A stretch of DNA of 42,049 nucleotides. It comes from Sphingobium ummariense RL-3 (GTDB taxonomy: Bacteria; Pseudomonadota; Alphaproteobacteria; Sphingomonadales; Sphingomonadaceae). Positions 7,818 to 15,979 of the stretch are shown here, in pieces. A program made the position numbers and the translations under genes. How positions within the stretch are numbered: position 1 is the first letter of the stretch; each line of letters opens with the position of its first letter. The stretch is taken from assembly GCF_000447205.1 (NCBI RefSeq), contig NZ_AUWY01000055.1, forward strand, positions 1 to 42,049, in the 5' to 3' direction. A model generated the notes under the pieces. That model saw only the letters and a program-made list of their open reading frames with translations, did no database searches and was not told the DNA's origin.

Positions 7818-10800
7818 ATGAAGCGTTTCGCCATTCTGTTCACGGCCGTCAGCGCGATCGCCACGGCGGCGCATGCCGGCGACCAGCCCGTGATCGGTCC
7901 TGCCCCTGCCTGGGTGGTCGCATCGCCACCGCTGCCGCCCGCTGGCAAGACGGGCGAGGCTCCTGTCGAACTGCTGCTGTCCGACCAGCAGGTGCGGCTG
8001 GAGAAGGGAAGGCAGACCGTCTATTCCGACGTGGCGATGCGGATCGGTACGCCGCAGGGGCTGGCGGCTGGCAATATCTCCTTCCCCTGGCGGCCGGAAA
8101 CCGACGAATTGACCGTGCACAAGCTGGTCATCCGCCGCGGCGATCAGCTGATCGACGTGCTCGCCTCGGGCCAGAAATTCACCGTCATCCGTCGCGAGCA
8201 GAATCTGGAAACCGCGACGCTGGACGGTGTGCTGACCGCCAACATCCAGCCGGAAGGATTGCAGGTTGGCGATATTCTCCAGTTCGCCTTTTCCATGTTC
8301 TCCTCCGATCCGACGATGCGGGGGCATGTCGAACAGGTCGGTGCCATATGGAATGTCCTGCCGGTGGGACGGGCGCGCCTGCATGCGGAATGGCCCGCCA
8401 GCCTTCCTGTCCGGATGCGCGCGGGCGGCGGGCTGGCCGCAGCCCGGCCGGTGCGCAAGGGCGAGCTGATGAGCGTCGACTATGACCCGGGCCGGGTGGA
8501 GCCGATCATTCCGCCCAAGGGCGCTCCCGCCCGCTACGCCATGGGTCGCTATGTCGAATTCACCGACTTTGCCTCCTGGGCCGAACTCGGTGCTCTGCTG
8601 GCGCCGCTCTATACGAAGGCGGCGGCGCTGCCGGAGCAGGGGCCGCTGCGCAGCGAGTTCGACCGCATCGCTGCGTCGTCGCCCGACCCGAAGGCGCGCG
8701 CGCAGGCGGCGCTGACGCTGGTGCAGGACAGGGTGCGCTATGTCGCACTCGCCATGGGGACGGGCGGCCTGGTGCCGGCCGACGCGGAAGTCACCTGGTC
8801 GCGCCGCTATGGCGACTGCAAGGGCAAGACCGCGCTGCTGCTGGCGCTGCTGCACGGCCTCGGGATCGAGGCCGAACCGGTCGCGGTGAACGCGCTGTCC
8901 GGCGACGGCATCGATCAGCGCCTTCCCATGATAGGCCTGTTCAACCATGTGCTGGTGCGGGCGGTCATCGGCGGCAAGACCTATTGGCTCGATGGCACGC
9001 GCAGCGGAGACACCAGCCTGGACAGGCTGAAAGTGCCGGATTTCGGCTGGGGCCTGCCGCTGCTCGCCAAGGATGCGGCGCTCGTCCGCATGCTGCCGGC
9101 GCCGCTGGACACGCCGGACACGACGGTGTCGGTCACGATCGACGCCACCGGCGGTCTCACGGTTCCGGCGCCCTTCAAGGTGGAGACGGTGCTGACCGGG
9201 GACGCGGCGTTCGCGACCAGGACCAATCTGGCGGGACTCACCGAAGCCGCGCGGGAAGACAGCCTGCGGCGATACTGGAAAGGCGAATATGACTTCGTAG
9301 AGGTGAAGTCGACGGGCGCGACCTTCGATGAGAGGACGGGTGAAGAGCGCCTGACCATGGAGGGGCTCGCCCGGATGGACTGGGACGACGGCTGGTACGA
9401 GGCCGACGGGATGCGGGTGGGCTACAAGGCCGATTTCGTCCGGGACGCGAAGCAGGACCAGAGCGCGCCCTTCGCGGTCGCCTATCCCTTCTACAACCGG
9501 ACCACCGAAACCATCCTGCTGCCGCCCGGTTTCTCGGGCAAGGCGGGTGCCGACAATGCCGATGTGGACGAAACCGTGGCCGGCATCGCCTACAAGCGGA
9601 AAGCGACGCTCGACGGAAACGTCTTCCGGATCGAAAAGACCGAGCGCAGTCTCGTGCCGGAGTTCCCCGCGAGCGAAGCCACGGCGGCGCAGGCCGCCTT
9701 GCGCAGGCTGGCGGACAGCACCGTCTATCTGCGCAAGCCGTCAGGCTACCGGCCGACGGACCGGGAACTGGCCATCATGACCCAACAGACTCCTGCGGAT
9801 TCTGCCGGCTATTTCCGGCGTGGCCTTGTCCTTATGGACCGTAACCGGCTGGACGAGGCGGTGGCCGATTTCACCAAGGCGCACGAACTCAAGCCGACAG
9901 ATGTATGGCCGCTGGCGAATCGCAGTCTCGCCTATGTCTGGAAAGGCGACAACGCCGCCGCTTCTGCTGACATTGCCGCAGCCCAGGCCCTGGACCCCAG
10001 AAACCCGGTCACGTTCCGCGCCGTCGGCCTGATGGCCGAGCGCAAGGGAGAATGGGCCGCCGCCGCCGATGCCTATGGCAAGTCGCTGGAAGGCGAGCCG
10101 GGCAATAGTTTCGCCCTCATCCGGCGGGCGATGGCCCAGCGCAATGCCGGAAACGAGGACGCTGCGCTGAGGGATGCCACCGCGGCGCTGGCGGTCGATC
10201 CGCGCCAGGTGGATCTGTATATGCTGCGGGCCACCATTTTACGCGGCAAGGGCGACCGGGAAGCGGCGGCAAAGGAAGCCGTCGCTCTGGAAAAGGCTGT
10301 CCCCGATGAATCCTATGCCCATGTGGCGGCTGCGAGCATCTATCATGCCATGGGCCTATGGGACGACGCGCTGAAGGCCTATGACCGGGCGCTGGCGGTG
10401 AAGCCGGAGGCCTATATCTACCTCAACCGCGGCCTGCGGCGCCCTAAGGCTGATCTTGCCGGCAGGGAAGCGGATTTCGACGAAGCCGTGCGCCGTGACC
10501 CAACCCTTGTGGAAGCTTGGGCCGCGAAGTCCGATCTGGCGCTGGAACGTGGCGATGTGAAGGGTGCTATCGAGAGCTATTCGCAGGCTATCGCGAAGTC
10601 GCCCAACAATACCGATCTGTTGACCGGACGCGGCCTTGCCTATGATCGGGCCGGCCAGCGGGCGCTCGCCGACAAGGACTTCGCCGCCGCGCGGGAGCGG
10701 GCGACCGATCCCGTGCTGCTCAACAATATGTGCTGGAAGAAGGCGACCGCCGGCCAGGCGCTCGAATCGGCGTTGGCGGACTGCAACGGCGCGCTGGCGA

Positions 10801-11066
10801 AGGTGCCGGACATGGCCGGGTTCCTGGACAGCCGCGCGATGGTGCTGCTGCGCCTCGGCCGGTTGGACGACGCGATCGGCGACTATGACAAGGTGCTGGC
10901 GAAGCAACCCTATAGCTCCTCCTTCTACGGCCGCGCGCTCGCCTGGGCCGGCAAGGGAGACAAAGCGAAGGCCGAGGCCGACCGCGCCGCCGCGCTCAAG
11001 CTGGCTCCCCAGGTGGAGGAGCAGTTCGCGGGCTATGGGCTCCCCTGGCCGGCCGAGGCGCGCTGA
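7818..11066 (+). CDS. Exported DUF3857/transglutaminase-like protein with C-terminal TPR array
   Basis: 1082 residues with a Sec signal (FAILFTAVSAIATAAHA). Domains in order: DUF3857 (about 60-250), a transglutaminase-like core with catalytic Cys334 in YGDCKGKT, the His in GLFNHVLVRA and Asp in YWLDGTRSG, a beta-rich DUF-type region (about 430-640), then a long TPR array from about residue 660 to the end (repeats beginning SAGYFRRGLVLMDRNRLDEA). The Cys-His-Asp triad is intact, so peptidase or acyl-transfer activity is possible, but no substrate is established for this family. ATG 7818 is chosen for the signal peptide and the purine-rich GGGGGG ahead of it; the open frame upstream overlaps the deacetylase gene and is spurious. 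Confidence 0.9.
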   Translation: MKRFAILFTAVSAIATAAHAGDQPVIGPAPAWVVASPPLPPAGKTGEAPVELLLSDQQVRLEKGRQTVYSDVAMRIGTPQGLAAGNISFPWRPETDELTVHKLVIRRGDQLIDVLASGQKFTVIRREQNLETATLDGVLTANIQPEGLQVGDILQFAFSMFSSDPTMRGHVEQVGAIWNVLPVGRARLHAEWPASLPVRMRAGGGLAAARPVRKGELMSVDYDPGRVEPIIPPKGAPARYAMGRYVEFTDFASWAELGALLAPLYTKAAALPEQGPLRSEFDRIAASSPDPKARAQAALTLVQDRVRYVALAMGTGGLVPADAEVTWSRRYGDCKGKTALLLALLHGLGIEAEPVAVNALSGDGIDQRLPMIGLFNHVLVRAVIGGKTYWLDGTRSGDTSLDRLKVPDFGWGLPLLAKDAALVRMLPAPLDTPDTTVSVTIDATGGLTVPAPFKVETVLTGDAAFATRTNLAGLTEAAREDSLRRYWKGEYDFVEVKSTGATFDERTGEERLTMEGLARMDWDDGWYEADGMRVGYKADFVRDAKQDQSAPFAVAYPFYNRTTETILLPPGFSGKAGADNADVDETVAGIAYKRKATLDGNVFRIEKTERSLVPEFPASEATAAQAALRRLADSTVYLRKPSGYRPTDRELAIMTQQTPADSAGYFRRGLVLMDRNRLDEAVADFTKAHELKPTDVWPLANRSLAYVWKGDNAAASADIAAAQALDPRNPVTFRAVGLMAERKGEWAAAADAYGKSLEGEPGNSFALIRRAMAQRNAGNEDAALRDATAALAVDPRQVDLYMLRATILRGKGDREAAAKEAVALEKAVPDESYAHVAAASIYHAMGLWDDALKAYDRALAVKPEAYIYLNRGLRRPKADLAGREADFDEAVRRDPTLVEAWAAKSDLALERGDVKGAIESYSQAIAKSPNNTDLLTGRGLAYDRAGQRALADKDFAAARERATDPVLLNNMCWKKATAGQALESALADCNGALAKVPDMAGFLDSRAMVLLRLGRLDDAIGDYDKVLAKQPYSSSFYGRALAWAGKGDKAKAEADRAAALKLAPQVEEQFAGYGLPWPAEAR

Positions 11067-11069
11067 CGC

Positions 11070-11636
11070 TCAGTGCAGCGTGCCGGCCGGGCTGGACACC
11101 TTCTCCTCCATCAGCTTCGCGGCGATGAGGCCTGCGGCGGCGAGCGCGAGGAAGTCGCTGATGGCGAGGTAGAGGATATAGCCCCAGGGGGCATGGTTGA
11201 AGACGGCCTGGCCGACATGCGGCCACAGTACCGCAACCAGTGCAAACAGCGCTGCCGCGCGCGCCCGGCCGGCAAATCCCCCGGCGACGAAGCGCAGCGC
11301 GAAGGCGATCAGTAGGCCGACGACCAGCGCCAGCACGAAGCCGCCGATCAGGCTGGCGCCGTCGGTCACGGGAAAGCCGCCGCTGTTGTAGAAGACCTGC
11401 GCCACGGGCCCGCGGCCGTAGAGGATGGTGCCCTGCGCCGTCGCGGGATCGGGGATCACATAGACGCCGGTGCCACCGGGTGTCAGGGCCTGTGCCAGCG
11501 CGGCCTGCAGGTTCGCGCTCGCCTGCCCGTCGGCCCGACTCAGCGCGATCGCGCTCAGCGGCGTACCCCAGAAGAGGAAGCCGAGGATATACATTGCAAA
11601 GCCGCCCAGCAGGCCGCCGATCACCGTTCGTACCAT
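11070..11636 (-). CDS. Four-helix inner-membrane protein of unknown function
   Basis: 188 residues. Hydrophobic segments at about 4-24, 95-117, 126-143 and 152-174, with a 60-residue non-membrane loop between the first and second (residues 33-90, containing VYVIPDPATAQGT). The spacing suggests the loop is periplasmic. I do not recognise a characterised family; similar proteins are annotated as hypothetical. Its stop is 3 bases from the stop of the convergent DUF3857 gene, leaving no room for a separate terminator. Upstream lies hisE on the same strand after 86 bases. Confidence 0.78.
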   Translation of the reverse strand: MVRTVIGGLLGGFAMYILGFLFWGTPLSAIALSRADGQASANLQAALAQALTPGGTGVYVIPDPATAQGTILYGRGPVAQVFYNSGGFPVTDGASLIGGFVLALVVGLLIAFALRFVAGGFAGRARAAALFALVAVLWPHVGQAVFNHAPWGYILYLAISDFLALAAAGLIAAKLMEEKVSSPAGTLH

Positions 11637-11722
11637 GGCCGTATCCTCCCTGTCCGTGTGACTCGATCCGGCAAGTCAAACGCCAGGGACGGCCTATCTT
11701 TCCGCCTGCGGAATAAAAGATG

Positions 11723-12043
11723 TCAGTCGGACTTGCGTGCAGCCTTTTCGGCGAGGCCCGAGACGCCCTCGCGCCGTTCCAACTCGTCGAGCACCGCGTC
11801 GAGCGGCACGTCGAGGTCGGCCAGCAGCACGATCAGGTGGAACAGCAGGTCGGCGCTTTCCCCGACCAGCCCCTGCCGGTCGTCCGCCATGGCGGCGATC
11901 ACCGCCTCGACCGCTTCCTCGCCCACCTTCTGCGCGATCTTGGCGCGGCCACGCGTGGTCAGCTTCGCCACATAGGAAGCGGACGGATCGGCCGCCCGCC
12001 GCTGGCGGATGGTCCGTTCGAGGTCGAAGAGGGTCGCGCGCAT
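11723..12043 (-). CDS. hisE: Phosphoribosyl-ATP pyrophosphohydrolase HisE
   Basis: 106 residues, normal for a stand-alone HisE. Second step of histidine biosynthesis: hydrolysis of phosphoribosyl-ATP to phosphoribosyl-AMP and pyrophosphate, Mg-dependent, all-alpha NTP-PPase fold. Hallmarks: SYVAKLTTRGRAKIAQKVGEEAVE and the DLLFHLIVLLAD helix. It belongs to the his cluster on this strand but is separated from hisF by a PEP-CTERM gene. A good -35 (TTGACG) and a -10-like box end five bases before its ATG, so it may have its own leaderless transcript. A weak 6-bp hairpin (11700-11713) follows the stop. Confidence 0.95.
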   Translation of the reverse strand: MRATLFDLERTIRQRRAADPSASYVAKLTTRGRAKIAQKVGEEAVEAVIAAMADDRQGLVGESADLLFHLIVLLADLDVPLDAVLDELERREGVSGLAEKAARKSD

Positions 12044-12048
12044 CGCGC

Positions 12049-12077
12049 CATCAAGCGCGCGGCACGCGACCCGTCAA
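12049..12077 (-). promoter_or_regulatory. Candidate hisE promoter, leaderless layout
   Basis: Read on the minus strand: TTGACG (12077-12072), 17-base spacer, TTGATG (12054-12049), then five bases to the hisE ATG at 12043. The -35 is strong; the -10 is weak. It lies in the short gap after the PEP-CTERM stop and would give hisE independence from that gene. Confidence 0.4.
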
Positions 12078-12084
12078 CGAAAAC

Positions 12085-12336
12085 TTACTTGCGCTTGCGG
12101 CGCGCCGCAAACATGCGCAGGCCCAGCACGGCCGAACCCATGGCGAACAGCGTCATCTGCTCCGGCTCCGGCACCGGCGTGGGCGTGCCGCCCGAGCTGC
12201 TGCCACCCGAGGACGAGCTGCCGCCCGAAGACGTGCCGCCGCACTTGCCGAACCAGCAGAAGGTCGCATTGGCGGGCGTCGCCGCGCCGATCAGGCCGGC
12301 CGCGCCGACCGCGAGAAGAAGCTTGTTGATGGTCAT
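12085..12336 (-). CDS. PEP-CTERM sorting-domain protein, small Ser/Gly-rich
   Basis: 83 residues. Sec signal (INKLLLAVGAAGLIGAATPANA, cleavage after residue 24), a tiny mature region with two cysteines (27 and 32) and a Ser/Gly repeat tract, then a PEP-CTERM anchor: VPEPEQ at 55-60, a hydrophobic helix and the basic end ARRKRK. Such proteins are cut by exosortase (EpsH/XrtA) and usually belong to exopolysaccharide-associated surface systems; no exosortase lies in the window. AAGGGG precedes the ATG at 12336. The gene interrupts the his cluster between hisF and hisE, with a 164-base upstream gap carrying a sigma-54-like promoter. The C-terminal helix is short (AMGSAVLGLRMFA) but the motif order is right. 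Confidence 0.82.
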   Translation of the reverse strand: MTINKLLLAVGAAGLIGAATPANATFCWFGKCGGTSSGGSSSSGGSSSGGTPTPVPEPEQMTLFAMGSAVLGLRMFAARRKRK

Positions 12337-12396
12337 GTTTCGCACCCCTTGTTTCCGTTCAAGTCCATGTTGTTCGAACTCGACCCGGAAAGGGTA

Positions 12397-12414
12397 AAGC
12401 AGGGGGCGTGCCGG
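12397..12414 (-). promoter_or_regulatory. Sigma-54-like -24/-12 promoter upstream of the PEP-CTERM gene
   Basis: Minus-strand reading CCGGCACGCCCCCTGCTT contains the GG (12412-12411) and GC (12400-12399) pairs spaced by exactly 10 bases, with GGCACG matching the -24 consensus and CTGCT close to the -12 consensus TTGCA/T. It is about 60 bases before the start codon. Sigma-54 control by a PrsK/PrsR-type two-component system has been linked to PEP-CTERM genes, which makes the match more credible. No activator site was identified. Confidence 0.45.
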
Positions 12415-12500
12415 AATCGCCGAAGTCACGGATTCTCGCCCGACAGACTGGTTAACGCCGTCCCGCCGATCATGGTTACTGTAAGGTAAATCGACGTTTT

Positions 12501-13265
12501 TCAGGCCGTGCGCACGGGAACCCCGGCCGCCGCCAGCGCCCGGTGCGCGTCGGCGATGCTGTGCTGGCCGAAATGGAAGATCGACGCCGCCAGCACCGCG
12601 CTTGCATGGCCCAGCGTTACGCCTTCGACCAGATGCTCCAGCGTGCCGACGCCGCCGCTCGCGACCACCGGCACCGTCACGGCATCGGCGATCGCGCGGA
12701 TGAGGGCGATGTCATAGCCCTGCCGCGTGCCGTCGCTGTCCATCGAGGTGACCAGCAGCTCGCCCGCGCCCAGTTCGGCAAGGCGCACGGCGTGCTCCAG
12801 CGCGTCGATGCCGGTCGCCTTGCGCCCGCCATGGGTGAAGATCTCCCACCGTCCCTCGGCCACGCGCCGTGCATCCACCGATCCGGTGATGCACTGGCTG
12901 CCGAAGCGGTCGGCGATCTCGGCGACGACTTCGGGCCGGGCGACCGCGGCGCTGTTCACCGCCACCTTGTCCGCCCCCGCGAGCAGCAGCGCGCGTGCGT
13001 CCTCCGCGCTACGCACCCCGCCGCCCACCGTGACAGGCATGAAGCAGACCTCCGCCGTGCGCCGCACGACGTCCAGGATGGTGCCCCGCGCCTCGTGGCT
13101 GGCGGTGATGTCGAGGAAGCACAGCTCGTCCGCCCCGGCCGCGTCATAGACCCTTGCCTGCTCGACCGGATCGCCCGCGTCGCGCAGGTCGACGAAGTTG
13201 ACGCCCTTCACCACGCGTCCATTGGCGACGTCCAGGCAGGGTATGACGCGGGTGCGGACGGTCAT
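12501..13265 (-). CDS. hisF: Imidazole glycerol phosphate synthase cyclase subunit HisF
   Basis: 254 residues, a (beta/alpha)8 barrel. With HisH it turns PRFAR plus ammonia into imidazole glycerol phosphate and AICAR. Seen: [19 protein letters not shown] at the N-terminus with the catalytic Asp12, the second catalytic Asp in ITGSVDARR, and the phosphate-binding VVASGGVG loop. ATG 13265 gives the normal family length; a TTG at 13280 would add five residues that overlap the hisA stop. Gap to hisA is 11 bases, so the two are coupled in the operon. Confidence 0.97.
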   Translation of the reverse strand: MTVRTRVIPCLDVANGRVVKGVNFVDLRDAGDPVEQARVYDAAGADELCFLDITASHEARGTILDVVRRTAEVCFMPVTVGGGVRSAEDARALLLAGADKVAVNSAAVARPEVVAEIADRFGSQCITGSVDARRVAEGRWEIFTHGGRKATGIDALEHAVRLAELGAGELLVTSMDSDGTRQGYDIALIRAIADAVTVPVVASGGVGTLEHLVEGVTLGHASAVLAASIFHFGQHSIADAHRALAAAGVPVRTA

Positions 13266-13276
13266 CTCCGGCGCCT

Positions 13277-14014
13277 TCAAACCGCCGCCTGCGCCACGGC
13301 GAGCGCGGTCTTCAGGTCCAGCCGCCCGTCATAGAGCGCTCGCCCGGTGATGACACCCTCGATCCCTTCGTCGGCATGGAGGCTGAGGATGCGGATGTCG
13401 GCGATGCCCGCGACCCCGCCGCTGGCGATCACCGGGATGTCGGTTGCCCGGGCCAGGTCCACCGTCGCCTCGATATTGCAGCCCTTGAGCAGACCGTCGC
13501 GGCCCACATCGGTGAAGAGCAGGCTGGCGACGCCCGCATCCTCGAACCGGCGGGCGAGGTCGACGACCGGCATGTCGGACTTCTCCGCCCAGCCGTCGGT
13601 CGCGACGAAGCCGTCGCGCGCGTCCACCGCGACGACGATGCCGCCGGGAAAGTCGCGCGCCGCCGCCTTGACGAAGGCGGGATCCTTCAGCGCCGCGGTG
13701 CCGATCACGATGCGCGAGACGCCAAGATCGAACCAGCGCTCCACCGCCTCGCGGTTGCGGATGCCGCCGCCCAGTTGCACATGGCCGGGAAAGGCCTCGA
13801 CGATGCGCTCCACCGCCTCGGCATTGACCGCATGGCCTGCGAAGCTGCCGTCCAGATCGACGACATGCAGGTGCCCGGCGCCGGCCTGCGCGAACAGCAT
13901 CGCCTGTGCGGCGGGATCGTAGCCATAGACGGTGGCGCGGTCCATGTCGCCTTCGGCCAGGCGCACCACCTGACCGCCCTTGAGGTCGATGGCGGGGAAG
14001 ACGATCAAAGACAT
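13277..14014 (-). CDS. hisA: Phosphoribosylformimino-AICAR ribotide isomerase HisA
   Basis: 245 residues, (beta/alpha)8 barrel. Catalyses the Amadori isomerisation of ProFAR to PRFAR. Features: [14 protein letters not shown] with catalytic Asp10, QLGGGIRN and VIGTAAL phosphate-binding loops, VAVDARDG with the second catalytic Asp, [12 protein letters not shown], and the C-terminal VIASGGV loop. ATG 14014 yields the family start; a longer frame upstream overlaps hisH and was rejected. Lies between hisH (31-base gap) and hisF. Confidence 0.97.
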   Translation of the reverse strand: MSLIVFPAIDLKGGQVVRLAEGDMDRATVYGYDPAAQAMLFAQAGAGHLHVVDLDGSFAGHAVNAEAVERIVEAFPGHVQLGGGIRNREAVERWFDLGVSRIVIGTAALKDPAFVKAAARDFPGGIVVAVDARDGFVATDGWAEKSDMPVVDLARRFEDAGVASLLFTDVGRDGLLKGCNIEATVDLARATDIPVIASGGVAGIADIRILSLHADEGIEGVITGRALYDGRLDLKTALAVAQAAV

Positions 14015-14045
14015 CTCAGCAGAATCCGAACGGGGGCGGAGCGGC

Positions 14046-14660
14046 TCACGGCCGCCACGACAGAAAACGGGCGAGAAAGGAAAGGCCGTAACGCTGGCTC
14101 TTTTCCGGGTGGAACTGGCAGCCGATGATCGTGTCGCGCGCAATGGCGGCGACCAGCGGCCCGCCGTGATTCGTTACGGCGGCGATATGATCTCCGATCT
14201 CCGCCTCGAAATGATAGCTGTGCAGGAAATAGGCCTCCCCCGCCTCCAGCAGCGGCGCCGTGCCGGCCAGCGTCACGTCGTTCCAGCCCATGTGCGGAAT
14301 CTTCACTGTGGGATTGCCGGGCTCGATCCGCTTCACCGTACCGGGAACCCAGCCAAGTCCCTCATGCCGGCCGAACTCCTCGCCGGCGTCGGCGAGCAGC
14401 TGCATGCCCACGCATACGCCCAGAAAGGGCATGCCGCGCTTATTGACCGCCTCGTTCATCGCCTCGACCATGCCGGGGATCGCCACCAGCGCGTCGCGGC
14501 AGGCGCGGAAGGCGCCCACGCCCGGCAGCACGATGCGATCGGCGCCGCGGACCACCTGGGGGTCGGCGGTGATCACCGCATCGTCCGCGCCCGCCTTGCG
14601 CAGCGCGTTGTGGACCGAATGGAGGTTGCCGGCGCCATAGTCGATCAGCGCGGTGGTCAC
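14046..14660 (-). CDS. hisH: Imidazole glycerol phosphate synthase glutaminase subunit HisH
   Basis: 204 residues, class I glutamine amidotransferase that feeds ammonia to HisF. The catalytic triad is visible: Cys83 in FLGVCVGMQLL and His184/Glu186 in CQFHPEKS. The N-terminus TALIDYGAGNLHSV is the family start and requires a GTG initiation codon at 14660; no ATG is available nearby in frame. It begins 13 bases after the hisB stop. Further upstream reading overlaps hisB and is not real. Confidence 0.96.
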   Translation of the reverse strand: MTTALIDYGAGNLHSVHNALRKAGADDAVITADPQVVRGADRIVLPGVGAFRACRDALVAIPGMVEAMNEAVNKRGMPFLGVCVGMQLLADAGEEFGRHEGLGWVPGTVKRIEPGNPTVKIPHMGWNDVTLAGTAPLLEAGEAYFLHSYHFEAEIGDHIAAVTNHGGPLVAAIARDTIIGCQFHPEKSQRYGLSFLARFLSWRP

Positions 14661-14673
14661 GGCATCCCCCGGG

Positions 14674-15261
14674 TCACAGCATGCCCTTCGTCGAGGGAAT
14701 CGCGTCCGCCTTGCGCGGGTCGATCTCCACCGCCTGCCGCAGCGCACGGGCCAGCCCCTTGAAGCAGCTTTCGACCACATGATGGTTGTTGCTGCCGTAG
14801 AGATTTTCGACATGCAGCGTGATGCCCGCCGCCTGCGCGAAGCTGTGGAACCAGTGCTCGATCAGCTCGGTGTCCCATTCGCCCAGCCGCTGCACGGTGA
14901 AGGGCGCCTTGAACACCAGCCATGGGCGGCCCGAAATATCGAGCGCCACGCGGGTCAGCGTCTCGTCCATCGGGGAATAGACGCTGCCGTAGCGTGCGAT
15001 GCCGCGCTTGTCGCCCAGCGCCTTCGCGACCGCCTCGCCGATCGCGATCGCGGTGTCCTCGGTGGTGTGATGCTGGTCGACATGCAGGTCGCCGACCGTC
15101 TTCACGGTCATGTCGATCAGCGAATGGCGCGACAGCTGCTCGATCATATGGTCGAGGAAACCGATGCCGGTCGACACGGTGTAGAGGCCGGTGCCGTCCA
15201 GGTTGACGGTCACGTCGATCCGCGTTTCCGCGGTGTTGCGGTGAATCTCGGCCGTGCGCAT
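14674..15261 (-). CDS. hisB: Imidazoleglycerol-phosphate dehydratase HisB
   Basis: 195 residues, the monofunctional dehydratase form. Mn-dependent enzyme converting imidazole glycerol phosphate to imidazole acetol phosphate. Motifs: TAETRIDV near the N-terminus, [30 protein letters not shown] with metal-binding histidines and glutamate, and the C-terminal [17 protein letters not shown] segment (here [13 protein letters not shown]). First gene of the minus-strand his cluster, divergent from sspB across 75 bases. TATAGG ends six bases before the ATG, so the operon may start as a leaderless mRNA. Confidence 0.97.
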   Translation of the reverse strand: MRTAEIHRNTAETRIDVTVNLDGTGLYTVSTGIGFLDHMIEQLSRHSLIDMTVKTVGDLHVDQHHTTEDTAIAIGEAVAKALGDKRGIARYGSVYSPMDETLTRVALDISGRPWLVFKAPFTVQRLGEWDTELIEHWFHSFAQAAGITLHVENLYGSNNHHVVESCFKGLARALRQAVEIDPRKADAIPSTKGML

Positions 15262-15267
15262 GGCCGC

Positions 15268-15295
15268 CCTATAGCGAGTCGGGCGAGCCTTGCAA
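15268..15295 (-). promoter_or_regulatory. Candidate his operon promoter, leaderless layout
   Basis: Minus strand: TTGCAA (15295-15290), 16-base spacer, TATAGG (15273-15268), then GCGGCC and the hisB ATG at 15261. The expected transcription start falls at or next to the A of ATG, and no Shine-Dalgarno fits in between. Confidence 0.55.
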
Positions 15296-15300
15296 TCTGC

Positions 15301-15328
15301 TTGACCCGCCGTTTCGCGCCGTTAGGAC
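15301..15328 (+). promoter_or_regulatory. Candidate sspB promoter
   Basis: TTGACC (15301-15306), 16-base spacer, TAGGAC (15323-15328), eight bases before the sspB ATG. The -10 overlaps an AGGA that could otherwise act as Shine-Dalgarno. Divergent from, and about 6 bases away from, the his promoter. Confidence 0.4.
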
Positions 15329-15336
15329 ATTGGCGC

Positions 15337-15813
15337 ATGAGCGAAGACCTGCCCGACAGCCTGATTCCCTATGACGAGATTGTGCAGGAGGCGCTGCGCG
15401 CCGTCGTCGGCCGCGTGCTGGGCGAGGTGGAGGCTTCCGGCGGCCTGCCGGGCAGCCATCATTTCTACATCACCTTCAAGACCCAGGCAGCGGGCGTCGA
15501 TATTCCCAAGCATCTGGTCGAGCGGTTCCCGGATGAGATGACCATCGTCCTCCAGAACAAGTTCTGGGATCTGAAGGTCAGCGACAATATGTTCGGGGTC
15601 AGCCTGACCTTCAATCAGGTGGCGGCGCACCTCACCATCCCCTTCGGCGCGATCACCGCCTTCGTCGATCCGGCCGTCAACTTCGCCCTCCAGTTCCAGG
15701 TCCAGGCCGACATGGTCCCCGAGCCGCACGACCAGGCGGAAAATGACGGGCCGCAGGTGATGAGCGAGGACGGCTCCAACGTGGTGACGGTGGATTTCGG
15801 CAAGAAGAAATAG
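15337..15813 (+). CDS. sspB: SspB-family ClpXP adaptor protein
   Basis: 158 residues. Alphaproteobacterial SspB delivers ssrA-tagged and some regulatory substrates to ClpXP in the cytoplasm. Visible: the N-terminal [17 protein letters not shown] helix, [26 protein letters not shown], and [16 protein letters not shown] beta core, then an acidic linker and a C-terminal hydrophobic peptide [10 protein letters not shown] that fits a ClpX-binding tail. ATG 15337 gives the family N-terminus; an open frame upstream reads through the hisB region and is spurious. Confidence 0.92.
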   Translation: MSEDLPDSLIPYDEIVQEALRAVVGRVLGEVEASGGLPGSHHFYITFKTQAAGVDIPKHLVERFPDEMTIVLQNKFWDLKVSDNMFGVSLTFNQVAAHLTIPFGAITAFVDPAVNFALQFQVQADMVPEPHDQAENDGPQVMSEDGSNVVTVDFGKKK

Positions 15814-15822
15814 GCATCGGGG

Positions 15823-15970
15823 CGCGGCGCACGGCCGCGTAGGATGCTGTCCGGAACATTCGCGACCAGGCTCCGGGGCTGACGCAGGTTGCTGCCTTGG
15901 GGCCCTTGGATTTCAGGCGCCCGGCCCTACATCAGCCCGGTTCTTGCGACCCATTCTCAAGCCTCCGGAG
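15823..15970 (+). promoter_or_regulatory. Structured intergenic region / fumC leader candidate
   Basis: The 166 bases between sspB and fumC are rich in self-complementary segments: CGCGGC/GCCGCG (15823-15839, possible sspB terminator without T-run); CAGGCTCC region pairing with GGGGCC (15866-15874 with 15899-15909) around a small GCAG/CTGC hairpin; GTAGG with CCTAC (15839-15843, 15926-15930); or alternatively CCGGGGCTGA with TCAGCCCGG (15873-15882, 15932-15940) and TCCGG with CCGGA (15850-15854, 15965-15969), the last covering the fumC ribosome-binding site. This could be a regulated 5' leader or a stand-alone RNA; 6S-like architecture was considered but not shown. Confidence 0.3.
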
Positions 15971-15979
15971 CCGCCCTGC

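Noticed and set aside
15814..15979. SRP RNA, tmRNA or RNase P RNA in the sspB-fumC gap
   Set aside because: None of the diagnostic conserved sequences of these RNAs is present on either strand; only a generic structured region can be claimed.
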